From the NCBI GenBank assembly GCA_029260075.1, contig JAJDDY010000087.1, positions 186,001 to 250,000 on the forward strand: 64,000 bases of DNA, in the 5' to 3' direction. Source of the stretch: Phycisphaerae bacterium. GTDB lineage: Bacteria > Planctomycetota > Phycisphaerae > UBA1845. Shown piece after piece: positions 1 to 8,852 of the stretch. The position numbers and the translations under genes are program-made. Under the pieces are notes generated by a model, which searched no databases, was not told the DNA's origin, and saw only the letters and a list, made by a program, of their open reading frames with translations. How positions within the stretch are numbered: the first letter of the stretch is position 1; every line of letters starts with the position of its first letter.

Positions 1-404
1 CGGAGTCGCCAACGCCATCGGGCATGATGGGAACGAGTCTGTGGTCGATCATGCGCGAACGGCAAGACCCTTTCCCCGTGTACATGGAGGCGATGCTTTA
101 TGGCAGCACGGAGCGGGCTATTGTCGAGGACGGGTTCAAACTCATGTACGATCAACAGGACGATCGGTATGCCTTGTATGCAGTGTTGACTGATCCGGAT
201 GAGCTTACGGATGTGTCGACGCAGTATCCGGATCGACGAACCAATCTCAAGCAACGTCTTACTTCACTCCACGCTCAATTCAAGAGCGACTACGACACGA
301 GAGGGGCCGTGAAGAAAATCGTCGATCCCACCGATGCGGAACGCGAACAGCAGGAGACGCTCGAAGCACTCCGCTCGCTCGGGTACGTTGGCGATGACGA
401 GTAG
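1..404 (+). CDS. Sulfatase, C-terminal part (partial at window edge)
   Basis: The reading frame is open from the window start, so this is the 3' part of a longer gene; the first ATG at 24 is probably internal. The roughly 133 visible residues end in LRSLGYVGDDE. A closing 'L-x-x-LGYV' is typical of alkaline-phosphatase-superfamily sulfatases of planctomycetes and related bacteria. The segment GFKLMYDQQDDRYALYAV matches the late beta-strand region where these enzymes carry 'KLI...ELYDL'. The catalytic Cys/Ser and metal ligands lie upstream and cannot be seen, so substrate and activity are unknown. The family hydrolyses sulfate esters of polysaccharides or acts on phosphoesters, usually outside the cytoplasm. 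Confidence 0.7.
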   Translation, partial: ESPTPSGMMGTSLWSIMRERQDPFPVYMEAMLYGSTERAIVEDGFKLMYDQQDDRYALYAVLTDPDELTDVSTQYPDRRTNLKQRLTSLHAQFKSDYDTRGAVKKIVDPTDAEREQQETLEALRSLGYVGDDE

Positions 405-426
405 CCGCCTGTCGAATTACGTTGAC

Positions 427-503
427 ATCGAAGGATTGGTTTACCGAGCCGCGACCGTGAGGGAGCGGGCTTCTCGAGCCCTAAGCTTGGGGCGCGAAAA
501 AGC
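427..503 (+). repeat. Fragment of interspersed repeat family B
   Basis: It carries the family-B core CCGAGCCGCGACCGTGAGGG seen also near 2.6, 16.6, 19.7, 29.0 and 46.6 kb. It lies just downstream of the sulfatase stop, and the 3' half of the element is not recognisable. The rest of 405-648 holds GC-rich short inverted repeats and no gene that I can support. Confidence 0.5.
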
Positions 504-648
504 CTAGTGTACGGCCAGTTTTGAATCTTCGGGTTGTCTCCCGCACCAGCGGAGCCAGGCAGGCCGGTCAGAGCCCGCCGCGCTAGCGGTGGGACCGGTG
601 TCCGCGGGCTGGCGCCCACGGCTCTGATGCCGTCGCAAACCCGTAGAT

Positions 649-2295
649 TTAGCTGTGACGCACCACTAGCATTCTGTCGAACAACGCCAATAGCTTGGTG
701 TTCGCTCTTCGCCCGCGAGCACCAACCCGCTGCGCCCGAGTCAAGGAAAGTGGATCAGCGCTGACGGAACACCGACTGGAAGCCGGTGCCACACTTCTTC
801 GGCAAGTTATTGACGCCGTTCGATGCTCTTCTACGTGGCGAAGGTGTGTGGCGAGAAGGTCCGGTTGCCAGATGATCAAGCTGATGAGGAGGCCGACCGC
901 GATGAACATCGACGTCAGTCGAAGTCGGCGCGTTCGTCGCGAATATGTGGGTTCGAAGATGACGAGCGTTCCGCCGAGGGCGAGCAGTCCTAAGCCGATA
1001 GCGAGCATGGCCACCGACCATCCGATCGTACGACCGGCCACGGGAACCGCCACCCACACCATCAGCGTCGACGCCACTAGTGCGCGTGCCATGATTCCGG
1101 CACCGGCGAACGAGCGGTTCGCGACTTGACCCAAGAGCACATGCCGCCCATAGGCCATGGCAAACCCGATGGTCGCGATGCCCAGTGCGCCGACTGCATG
1201 CCGCACCGCGGACGGCAGCGACGGTGTCGTCGCACACAAGAGCACGGCGAGCGCCGTGGCGATACCGGCCACACCGCATGCGACGCCGAACCCGCCGATC
1301 GATTTGATGCCGCGTCGCTTCGGCCAACACCCGAGCAGAACACCAACGCCCATCGCGAGTAGGATGATGGGCATGGCGGCGCGCGTCGCGGGCAACCCGG
1401 CGCCCTGTTCCCAACAACCCACCACTCCGGCGCCCGCCGCACTGACGGCCACAATGCTGCCGCGAAGAAGCAATGGCCAACGGTCACTAGCAATCGGACG
1501 CAGCGGGAACTCTTCATCGCTCAGTCCCGTCGTCTCTTCGTCGCTACGTGCCTCTGCCGAATGACCGGATCCGGTCAGCGCAGCAATCATAGACACGATC
1601 AGAACAGGCAAGGCGGTAGCCATCAGGATCATGCCGTGTCGCACGCCGAATGTCGCTGCGATCGATGACAGAGAAAGTCCGACCGCTGCGCCGATCAACG
1701 ACCAGCCTGTAGCCTTGGTCTCCCACCGACCAAAGCCGCAACTCAATCGGTGGATACAGGAAATCGCCAGCCCGAGCAACATCCAAAAACACACGCTCGC
1801 CAGCGTGATCGTCGCGGCCTGAAGCACGGCTTCTGAGCCGTGCGACCAGAGGAAATGTCGCCTCATCCACACGTGAAACGCCGCGCCAAAACGAACGGTC
1901 AGGGGTAGGAGTCCAGCAGCTGCACCGCTCGCCAGAGCGATCACCGACAACACCATCCAATGCAACGGCCGATCGGACACCGGTGACAACACCATGACAC
2001 TGGACACATCAAGGGCGCGACCTTGGCGTTTCAGCCGTCGCCAGATCATCAGGCAAACAAACAGGGCGAAATGTTGCGGTGCCCGAATCCCCACGGACAG
2101 GCTCAGCAGCGCGACGCCGGCAATCATGACATACACCGATAGCCCCGCGGCGTGCGGCAGCGTGTTCATCGACTCGAACGCGTCGCCAAGACCGGTCATT
2201 CCGAGTGCAACGGTTACGCCAAGAAGCGCGGCGATGATCGCCACCGGTCCGAGCGAACGTTCGGATGATGGTCGGACGGATCGCGCGTCAGACAT
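649..2295 (-). CDS. Polytopic membrane protein of unknown function
   Basis: About 548 residues from the ATG at 2295 (MSDARSV). The frame stays open upstream to 2439, but that stretch is Arg/His-rich and unlike the rest, so I prefer the internal start. After a short cytoplasmic head there are about a dozen hydrophobic segments, for example around AAGLSVYVMIAGVALLSLSV and GVAGIATALAVLLCATT, with little polar sequence between them. This looks like an inner-membrane carrier or the membrane half of a larger enzyme family; I do not recognise the family. The last 50 or so residues are basic and low in hydrophobicity and run through a repeat fragment at 758-808, so the C-terminus was probably extended by repeat insertion. 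It runs parallel to the senB-like gene but is separated from it by repeat DNA. Confidence 0.6.
   Translation of the reverse strand: MSDARSVRPSSERSLGPVAIIAALLGVTVALGMTGLGDAFESMNTLPHAAGLSVYVMIAGVALLSLSVGIRAPQHFALFVCLMIWRRLKRQGRALDVSSVMVLSPVSDRPLHWMVLSVIALASGAAAGLLPLTVRFGAAFHVWMRRHFLWSHGSEAVLQAATITLASVCFWMLLGLAISCIHRLSCGFGRWETKATGWSLIGAAVGLSLSSIAATFGVRHGMILMATALPVLIVSMIAALTGSGHSAEARSDEETTGLSDEEFPLRPIASDRWPLLLRGSIVAVSAAGAGVVGCWEQGAGLPATRAAMPIILLAMGVGVLLGCWPKRRGIKSIGGFGVACGVAGIATALAVLLCATTPSLPSAVRHAVGALGIATIGFAMAYGRHVLLGQVANRSFAGAGIMARALVASTLMVWVAVPVAGRTIGWSVAMLAIGLGLLALGGTLVIFEPTYSRRTRRLRLTSMFIAVGLLISLIIWQPDLLATHLRHVEEHRTASITCRRSVAPASSRCSVSADPLSLTRAQRVGARGRRANTKLLALFDRMLVVRHS
758..808 (+). repeat. 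Right-end fragment of MITE-like repeat family A
   Basis: Contains the family-A right half, an ACCGACT/AGCCGGT short palindrome followed by GCCACACTTCTTC, matching the right ends of the full copies at 18.9, 41.9 and 57.9 kb. It lies inside the 3' end of the membrane-protein gene. Confidence 0.6.
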
Positions 2296-2594
2296 CGCAT
2301 GCGCGACCGCGTCGTCTCGAATGTTCAAGCAATTCTCTGCGTGCGAGGAACGGTGATGGTGCTGTCGACGGTGACTCCGCGGCGCGCCGGGACGGATCGC
2401 TCGACGTGACGACGACCGCCTTCGAGTCTGACCGCGCATTGGTTGGCCTCCCTGCCTGCCGAAGCTCTACCGGTTATGTTGTCTTCGCGCTGCCCACGCC
2501 GACCATGAGACCGGCGGCTAGAAGGTACCAGAAGACGCTCAGGTAGCAAGATGAACAGCCGCTTCAAGCACGGCACTTCGTTTGTGTTCGAGAT

Positions 2595-2706
2595 AGAGTG
2601 CTTTGAACCGAGCCGCGACCGTCAGGGAGCGGTTTTCGCAAATGAAACCGGAATGCTTCCCTACGGACAGAGATCTGAAAAAGACCTCGGAAACACGTTC
2701 TTAGAG
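2595..2706 (+). repeat. Interspersed repeat family B, copy 2
   Basis: Begins GAGTGCTTTGAACCGAGCCG and ends at AACACGTTCTTAGAG. It closely resembles the copies at 28981-29116 and 46624-46738. Its last bases supply the stop codon of the minus-strand senB-like gene. The remainder of 2296-2594 shows no supported gene. Confidence 0.7.
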
Positions 2707-3681
2707 GCGACGCGCATCTGCATGAAGTTCGCGCAGCAGATCAGCCCAGGATTGTCGTTCTCTTGCGGGGTCGAACAATGGCTCGAACTTCTTCAGACTG
2801 AGCTTGAGTGAAGCAAGAAACGTCGGATCAGTTTCGGTGCGGCCGAGCGCGGCGGCTAGCGCAGCGGTATCGCCAACATCGAAGTAACCGGCGTAGTCTT
2901 CTCCGAGCAGGCCGATCGATCCGAGAATTCGCGATGAGATGACCGGTACACCTTCAACGACGGCTTCGGAAATCACGTTGGCGCCGCCCTCCATGACAGA
3001 CGTAAGCGCGAGCACTCGACTCCGAGCCAGAATCCTCCTGGTCTCCCGCCGCGACAATTCACCAAGCCACGTGTATCTCGGGTTGACGTTCATTTCTTCG
3101 AGCGCACGCTGCCGCATGACGTCATCCATGGCCCGCCCGATATGCGTGATAATAATGCGCGACGTACTCGGTAGCGTGCGAACCGCTTCCGCAGCGCGAA
3201 ACGGATCCTTCACTTCGCGCAGGTGACCAATGACGCACACCTCAAACACGTCGTCACGATAATCTACCGCGCGCCCGGCCGGCTCGCCGACGGGCGTCAC
3301 GGATTGGTGAATGACGCGAACCTTGGCACGCAATGCTTCGGACAATTCGTTCGCCGCCATCGGTTGCAGCGCGATCAGGCGGGTGGCCATCTCGATGGCT
3401 TCGTTCGCGGAGGAATCAGTTTGAATGTCGCCGTAGACGTCCGTTCCGGTGAGCGCTAGAACAATCGGCGCGCCGGGTTGGTTTCGTCTGAAGCGCTGGA
3501 TCGATTCGAAGCTCTTTCGGGCGTGGAGGGCGACAAGTAGATCGGCGGGTTCGCGCGTGTACGACTGAGCGATACGAACGCGATGACCCAACTGACGCAA
3601 TCGCCACGCCCAGCGCAAAGCGGTAACGCGGTTGCCGTTACGGCTTCCTCGCGGTGCCGGTGTGATCAGAGATATCTTCAT
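2701..3681 (-). CDS. senB: SenB-like selenosugar synthase (TIGR04348 glycosyltransferase)
   Basis: About 326 residues from ATG 3681 (MKISLITPAP); an alternative in-frame ATG at 3699 adds six residues. The N-terminus shows the very characteristic block GSRNGNRVTALRWAWRLRQL, then PADLLVALHARKS and LALTGTDVYGDI, which I recognise from the TIGR04348 glycosyltransferases now known as SenB. SenB joins selenophosphate to an activated sugar (UDP-GlcNAc or UDP-glucose) to make the selenosugar used for selenoneine. The C-terminal half is the GT-B nucleotide-sugar domain with TSVMEGGANVISEAVVEGVP. The gene starts inside the 3' end of the transglutaminase gene, so the two are probably co-transcribed. Neither senA (EgtB-like) nor senC (SelD-like) is visible. 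The family call is strong; the substrate is inferred. Confidence 0.82.
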   Translation of the reverse strand: MKISLITPAPRGSRNGNRVTALRWAWRLRQLGHRVRIAQSYTREPADLLVALHARKSFESIQRFRRNQPGAPIVLALTGTDVYGDIQTDSSANEAIEMATRLIALQPMAANELSEALRAKVRVIHQSVTPVGEPAGRAVDYRDDVFEVCVIGHLREVKDPFRAAEAVRTLPSTSRIIITHIGRAMDDVMRQRALEEMNVNPRYTWLGELSRRETRRILARSRVLALTSVMEGGANVISEAVVEGVPVISSRILGSIGLLGEDYAGYFDVGDTAALAAALGRTETDPTFLASLKLSLKKFEPLFDPARERQSWADLLRELHADARRL

Positions 3682-4678
3682 AGGTGAATCGTCGATCAAC
3701 GTCGTCCCACGGCTTCCCGTCGACTTCGACGTAAGGATAAACGAAATAGTTCAGCGGCGGTGCGTTTGTTCGTTTCGGCAAGACAAGATCGCGACCAAGC
3801 GAATAGGCAATCCGATTCTCGTCGATCGCACCAAAGAAGTAGTCGGCCTTTTCCGGGTGTTTGTCGGCTTCGGAAATGTCGACCGGAATCCAGCCGGCAC
3901 CCGCAGTCCAAAACTCGGCCCAGCAATGATAGCCGCCAACGGTCCCGGTACCGCGCCCTTGCGGAATCGAAAACCCAATGTGGAACCGCGCCGGGATGTC
4001 AGCCGACCGACTCAGTGCGATGAAATAGCTGTGGAAATCGGTGCAGTTGCCCTTACCAAAGTCGCAGGCGTAGATGGCGTCACCTTGGCCCCACTTTGTT
4101 CCGGACTTGTCATAAGCCATGTGACCGAGAACGTGTGTGTAGAGCGATCGACTTCGGTCCAGCGGCGCGACTTGATCGCGGGTCACTCGTCGGGCGATCG
4201 ATGCAAACCGCTTGCTGAGCGGAACGAGCCGATTGGCACTCAAGAAACGGCGAGCGGGGGCGGGGGTAGCAGACGATTCCTTGTCGCCAACACTCAATCT
4301 TGATGCAACCAACTCGTGACGCACGACTTCCACGGACTGTGTGATGCTGAAATCCGTGCCCTCGGGGCGATCGAAGTCAGCGTACCAAACGCGATTGCCG
4401 TATGTCGATTCAGTCAGATACGTCCCATCAACAGGCGCACTGACCGTGACGTCAAGAACACGCTGTGCGGCGTTATCTATGGGCACCGGCAGCCATACAG
4501 CGATACGCTTTGTCGCCGCCGGTACATCCCGAACGGTAAGCTCGTATCGGAATTGAAAGTGACGCTGCTGCGTGTCCGGTGTGGCCGCCTGCGCGCTCAT
4601 GCCAATCAGCGCTACGGCGATTGGGTACGCCCATGTGACCGTCGAACGCGAGCGTAAGTGTCGTGTGCGTTGTCTCAT
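3638..4678 (-). CDS. Secreted transglutaminase-like cysteine protease-fold protein
   Basis: 346 residues. A basic head and hydrophobic stretch (TWAYPIAVALIGMSAQAA) form a signal peptide, so the protein is exported. An N-terminal beta domain (about 35-140) precedes a transglutaminase core of about 110 residues. The core has the Cys in GKGNCTDFHSYFIALSR, the His in GGYHCWAEFW and the Asp in WIPVDISEAD, in the usual Cys-His-Asp order with normal spacing. Bacterial members act as amide hydrolases or cross-linkers in the envelope; the substrate is unknown. The 3' end overlaps the senB-like start region by about 44 bases. The kynureninase-like gene ends 49 bases upstream of it in the same direction. 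Confidence 0.85.
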   Translation of the reverse strand: MRQRTRHLRSRSTVTWAYPIAVALIGMSAQAATPDTQQRHFQFRYELTVRDVPAATKRIAVWLPVPIDNAAQRVLDVTVSAPVDGTYLTESTYGNRVWYADFDRPEGTDFSITQSVEVVRHELVASRLSVGDKESSATPAPARRFLSANRLVPLSKRFASIARRVTRDQVAPLDRSRSLYTHVLGHMAYDKSGTKWGQGDAIYACDFGKGNCTDFHSYFIALSRSADIPARFHIGFSIPQGRGTGTVGGYHCWAEFWTAGAGWIPVDISEADKHPEKADYFFGAIDENRIAYSLGRDLVLPKRTNAPPLNYFVYPYVEVDGKPWDDVDRRFTYEDISDHTGTARKP

Positions 4679-4727
4679 TCAAGTGATCCAAGAAGGAGTG
4701 TATTACGATGACCATACTTTCGTTCGA

Positions 4728-5882
4728 TCAATCCATCTCCTCGGCCAACAGGTGCATCGCTTCGTCGATTTCTTCATCCGTGTTGAAGAAATGCGGAGAC
4801 AATCGCAAGCCGACGCCGGGGCGACAGTCTACATGAACCCGCCGCTTCGCCAAACGCGCCACCATCGTCTGCGGATCGTCCACCTCGATCATTACCGTGC
4901 CCCCGCGTTGATCGACGTCGACCGGACTGTGTAGCGACCACCCTTGCTCCAACGCAAAATCCACCAATCGCTGCGTACGCCTTCGAGATTCGGCTTCGAT
5001 CACCGAAACACCCACCTCCCCCATAATCTTCAGGCCGGGGAGAAACGAGTGCAGACCGGGGATGTTGGGCGTACCCTGAGAGAAACGCCGAATCCCCGCG
5101 TCGTATTCCATGTTCTTGTGAGAAAAATCGAACGGTCGAGCGTGGGCGATCCACCCGGTCAGGCGCGGCGTGAGTTGGTCAATAAGATCCGGTCGCACGT
5201 ATACGTAACCGCAAGCGGGCCCGCCGCACAACCATTTGATGGACCCGCCGATCAAGAAATCAACGCCCCAGTCCGTCACATCGATTTGCACCACGCCGAC
5301 GGATTGGTACGCATCCAAGACGACGTTGGCACCTACCTGATGGGCGCGTTCGATAATTGCGGGCGCGTCGACACGAGCCGAGCTTCGATAGGACACGTGC
5401 GACAGGGCGACGAGCGCCGTCTGTTCATCAATGGCTTCAAGAATACGGTCTGTGGGCACGACGATGTCGTCGTCGGACGGCACAACGTGTATGTCGGCGC
5501 CGACCCGCTGTTGCGCCTGCCACAGATAGCCCATGGACGGAAAATCGATCGCGGTCGTGACGACCTTACGCCGATCGTCGGTTGCAAAATCGAAACACGA
5601 CGCCACCGTCGACATGGCCAACGTGGCGTTGGGGAGCGGTTGAACGGAACCTGATGGAGCGCCTATCAGTCGCCCGATGCCGTCGCCGACCTCGGCCGAC
5701 AGCGTCCACCACGAAGCGGACCATGCGTCTTCGCTGATGTGCTGCTCCCACCGATCCAGATAGTCGCGCATGGCGTCGCGCGCGGCGCGCGGCGTGGGTC
5801 CGAGGCTATGGCTTAGCAGGTGAATGCCGCCGTCGAGCGTCGGAAACTCGCCGCGGCGCCTGTCGTTGTCTGACAAATTCAT
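4728..5882 (-). CDS. Kynureninase-like class V PLP enzyme
   Basis: 384 residues, fold type I class V aminotransferase family. The PLP lysine lies in GGSIKWLCGGPACGYVYV, which closely resembles the kynureninase motif GG-S-x-KWLCGGP. The end, CRPGVGLRLSPHFFNTDEEI, also matches the kynureninase C-terminal arm. Kynureninase cleaves kynurenine to anthranilate and alanine, but no tryptophan-degradation neighbour is present. Related class V enzymes act as cysteine desulfurases or C-S lyases (for example EgtE), and the downstream SenB-like gene makes a C-S or C-Se role possible. That role is inference. It sits 101 bases downstream of the symporter gene on the same strand. Confidence 0.75.
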   Translation of the reverse strand: MNLSDNDRRRGEFPTLDGGIHLLSHSLGPTPRAARDAMRDYLDRWEQHISEDAWSASWWTLSAEVGDGIGRLIGAPSGSVQPLPNATLAMSTVASCFDFATDDRRKVVTTAIDFPSMGYLWQAQQRVGADIHVVPSDDDIVVPTDRILEAIDEQTALVALSHVSYRSSARVDAPAIIERAHQVGANVVLDAYQSVGVVQIDVTDWGVDFLIGGSIKWLCGGPACGYVYVRPDLIDQLTPRLTGWIAHARPFDFSHKNMEYDAGIRRFSQGTPNIPGLHSFLPGLKIMGEVGVSVIEAESRRRTQRLVDFALEQGWSLHSPVDVDQRGGTVMIEVDDPQTMVARLAKRRVHVDCRPGVGLRLSPHFFNTDEEIDEAMHLLAEEMD

Positions 5883-5983
5883 GACACTTTGTCCCGGTCA
5901 TCGTTTGAAGCACGTCGTGACCCTGCGCTATGTCAACGGTCGATTGACGGATCGGGTTACGCATCCCTGCCGCCTGATCAAAG

Positions 5984-7345
5984 TCAGCGACCTAGCAGTT
6001 CCCGGACGATATTAGAATCCGCCCAGCCATATACCAGCGTGGCGATGATTCCGATAGGTACACCGAACTTTAGCCAGTAGAACAGCCAGGTAGGAATGGG
6101 AAGCTTAGCACTTCTGCGGAATTCTTCAAGCGCGCGCGTTCGCCCGATGCACCATGTCAAGGCGATCACCGCGATGGCGCCGCCCAACGGCTGCATTGTC
6201 GCGCCCCAGAACAGGTCGCTGTATGCGATGTAGTCGCCGATCAGCAACGCCGGGATGGCCAGCAGTAACTGCACAATAACGAGACAGAAAATCGTGCGGC
6301 GACGCGTCCAGGAAAAACCATCCGACGCAGCCGCTATGACAACTTCATACGCCGCCATGAGCGAGAGCATGGCCACAATGTAGACGGAAACGAAGAAGAG
6401 CGCGCCGAACCAATGACCACCCGGCATGTGCGCGAAGACGCGGGGCATGACCTCGAACATGAGCGCCGGACCGCTATCGGGCTCGATATTGAAGGCGAAC
6501 GCCGCGGGCATGACGATGAGTCCGGCCATGAGCGCTGCGGTCACGTCGGCGGTGGCGGTCAGTATGGCCGTGCGCGGAATGTTCTCCTGTGGTCTCATGT
6601 AACTGCCATACACAACCATAAACGTTCCGCCCAGACCGAGCGAAAAGAACGCCTGACCCATGGCCGCTAGCGGCGTGGCCGGCGTGAAGTACTCCCATTT
6701 CGGAACAAGAAACCGCGCCAAGCCATCCATGGCGCCATTAAGCGTTAGCACGCGCACGATCAGGATCATGAAGATCGCGAAGAATATCGGGAGTGCCACC
6801 TTGCTGACCCTCTCGATCCCGTGCTTGACGCCCATACCGAGCGCCGCCGCCGACAGCGCAACGGTAATCAGTACGAACACGAAGCGAACGGATAGCTCGG
6901 ATGAAAGAGCGGGTAATGCATCTGCAGGATTTGCGCGCCATCCGGTGGCCGCCGAAACCGTCGCGAGGTTCAGCACGTACGCCAACACGACGCCGTAGTA
7001 TGACGCAGCCATCGTCACCGTGATCAACAGCAACCGACTCCACCACTTCGCACCGGGCAGTCCCGCGCGTTGAAACGCCGCCCACGTGCCCCGCTGCGTG
7101 TGTCGCCCCAACGACCACTCCGCCATCAGCGCCGGGAGCCCGAAGGCCACGATGATCACGAGGTAGACGAGTAGGAAAACGGCGCCTCCGTACCTGCCCA
7201 TCATGTACGGGAAGCGCCAGATGTTGCCGAGTCCGATCGCGACTCCGGCGGTGGCGAGCACGGTTCCGGCGGCGGAGTTGAACGTCGACCGCGTGTCCTC
7301 TATCGCCGATCGACCGACCCCTTCCTGCCGTCGATCGTCGCTCAA
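5984..7345 (-). CDS. Neurotransmitter:sodium symporter (NSS/SNF, LeuT-like)
   Basis: 453 residues. The first membrane segment has GVAIGLGNIWRFPYMMGRYG, the diagnostic NSS motif that forms the sodium and substrate site in LeuT. About eleven or twelve membrane helices follow, including FFSLGLGGTFMVVYGSYM (TM6 region) and MLSLMAAYEVVIAAASDG (TM8 sodium-site region). The family imports amino acids or related amines with sodium. Its start codon overlaps the stop of the upstream hydrolase gene by four bases (ATGA), so the two are translationally coupled. The substrate cannot be read from sequence. Confidence 0.93.
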   Translation of the reverse strand: MSDDRRQEGVGRSAIEDTRSTFNSAAGTVLATAGVAIGLGNIWRFPYMMGRYGGAVFLLVYLVIIVAFGLPALMAEWSLGRHTQRGTWAAFQRAGLPGAKWWSRLLLITVTMAASYYGVVLAYVLNLATVSAATGWRANPADALPALSSELSVRFVFVLITVALSAAALGMGVKHGIERVSKVALPIFFAIFMILIVRVLTLNGAMDGLARFLVPKWEYFTPATPLAAMGQAFFSLGLGGTFMVVYGSYMRPQENIPRTAILTATADVTAALMAGLIVMPAAFAFNIEPDSGPALMFEVMPRVFAHMPGGHWFGALFFVSVYIVAMLSLMAAYEVVIAAASDGFSWTRRRTIFCLVIVQLLLAIPALLIGDYIAYSDLFWGATMQPLGGAIAVIALTWCIGRTRALEEFRRSAKLPIPTWLFYWLKFGVPIGIIATLVYGWADSNIVRELLGR

Positions 7346-8589
7346 GCGTTGCCTTTCCGCTTCCGATCTTCGGCGCGCTTGATAAGCGTGTTGGATGGGT
7401 TGGTGTTGTCGAGCACCTTGTGGGCGATCTCCACACCCGCGATGGGCAGTTGACCGTCATCGAGCAACCCAAGCTGAACGAGCACGGAGGCTTGGTCCCA
7501 GTAGATGTGCTCGTGGGCCAGCTTGTTGTGGCGGAAATGGACGATGGCGACGAGCGGGATTTCCACGCGCTTACCGGTTGGCGGAACGCCAGGAAGCATC
7601 CAGTCCATTTCTTTCGTGTGGGTGAACTTGAAAATCATCTCATCGACGAGTCGGTCGTAACCGATCGTGCGCGAGACGGGTGTCATCTCCGTGTCATCTG
7701 GCATTTGCGGAATGAACTGATCGCCGTAGAACTTGGCGAGCTCTTTCTTGCCCACGCCCCCGGTCATTGTGGGGATGTGGTTGACGTAGGCGTCTTCGAC
7801 CATCGTATCCAGCGTATCTTGATAGTCGCGCGTCTCGAATTCATACTTGATGTGCTCGTCCCATAGTGCGGCGAAGGCGTGGGCTTCGGCGCCGGCGCCG
7901 TGACCTAGGCGCTCGCGGAAGAATTCGAGCGTGCGCAGATTGGCGAGTTCCCCCATGGTCGCGTCGTGATGCTCGCCCCCCAATCGCGCGAACGCATGAT
8001 CCTGCTCCGGATACACGTGCAACGTGAGCAACGGGTTGTCGTCGAGGGCTTTGTGAATCTCGCGCTGTGCGTCGGCATCGCAGAATTGATCCTTGCCGGC
8101 CATGTGCAACATTACGGGACACTTGATATCGGCGGATTCGTCGAGGGCTTTGTCGATGCCGACACCGTAGTATCCGACTGCGCAGTCGGGATCGTGTCGG
8201 GCAGCCAAAAGGTACGCCAGCTTGCCCCCCAAGCAAAACCCCACGCCGCCGACCTTGCCGGTACACATTTCGTGCTTGCGTAAAAACTCCATGGCTGCGG
8301 CGGAATCGTCAGCCGCCTTGGCTTCGTCGAGACCGTTGTAGAGTTCGAAGGCCCGGTTCCACTCAGCCTCGCTCTTGTCGGTCAGCTCGATGCCAGGCTC
8401 CTGTCGCCAGAACAGATCGGGAACAATGGCGACGAATCCCTTGGCGGCGAATTCGTCGGCGATGTCGCGCATGACGCGGTTGACCCCGAAAATTTCTTGC
8501 ATCACCACGATACCGGGTCCGCGACCGCCCACCGGAAGCGCAAGGTACGCTTGAAACTCACCGCCGTCTTTTGCTTGTATTGTGACCAT
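7342..8589 (-). CDS. Dienelactone hydrolase fused to a SnoaL/NTF2-like domain
   Basis: About 415 residues from ATG 8589 (MVTIQAKDGG); longer in-frame starts run into Arg-rich non-conserved sequence. Residues 1 to about 230 are a dienelactone-hydrolase alpha/beta domain: nucleophile Cys in VGGVGFCLGGKLAYLLA, Asp in HMAGKDQFC, His in YPEQDHAFARLGG. Residues of about 250-390 form a SnoaL/NTF2-like domain (TIGYDRLVDEMIFKFTHTKE, KRVEIPLVAIVHFRHNKLAH, HEHIYWDQASVL), a fold of small isomerases and ester cyclases. The family hydrolyses lactones and esters; the fused domain may process or bind the product. It is followed by the symporter with a four-base overlap, which suggests hydrolysis and uptake of a related compound. 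Confidence 0.88.
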   Translation of the reverse strand: MVTIQAKDGGEFQAYLALPVGGRGPGIVVMQEIFGVNRVMRDIADEFAAKGFVAIVPDLFWRQEPGIELTDKSEAEWNRAFELYNGLDEAKAADDSAAAMEFLRKHEMCTGKVGGVGFCLGGKLAYLLAARHDPDCAVGYYGVGIDKALDESADIKCPVMLHMAGKDQFCDADAQREIHKALDDNPLLTLHVYPEQDHAFARLGGEHHDATMGELANLRTLEFFRERLGHGAGAEAHAFAALWDEHIKYEFETRDYQDTLDTMVEDAYVNHIPTMTGGVGKKELAKFYGDQFIPQMPDDTEMTPVSRTIGYDRLVDEMIFKFTHTKEMDWMLPGVPPTGKRVEIPLVAIVHFRHNKLAHEHIYWDQASVLVQLGLLDDGQLPIAGVEIAHKVLDNTNPSNTLIKRAEDRKRKGNA

Positions 8590-8852
8590 CGTCGAATGCC
8601 TCAATGTGTTCTTGACCGCGAAGCGAGCGCAGGGCGGAGTGCTCGCCCTGGTCGCGCGGTCGACTCTTGGAATACTTTGCCGCAAGCCAACGGCAAGGCG
8701 GGTCGACCACCTTGTCGGTCTTCGCGGTGTCCGATACTTGCCAGAGCGTACATCGGGTGACCGGGTGGAATCAAGGGTTGTCATCGTCGCCACGAAAAAG
8801 CCGCCCTGACGACGCTTTGCAGACGGTGTCGTCTGCTCGTACGATCGTGGCC

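Noticed and set aside
4728-5882. Firm kynureninase (kynU) call
   Set aside because: The motifs fit, but no tryptophan or kynurenine genes are nearby and class V relatives share much of this pattern.
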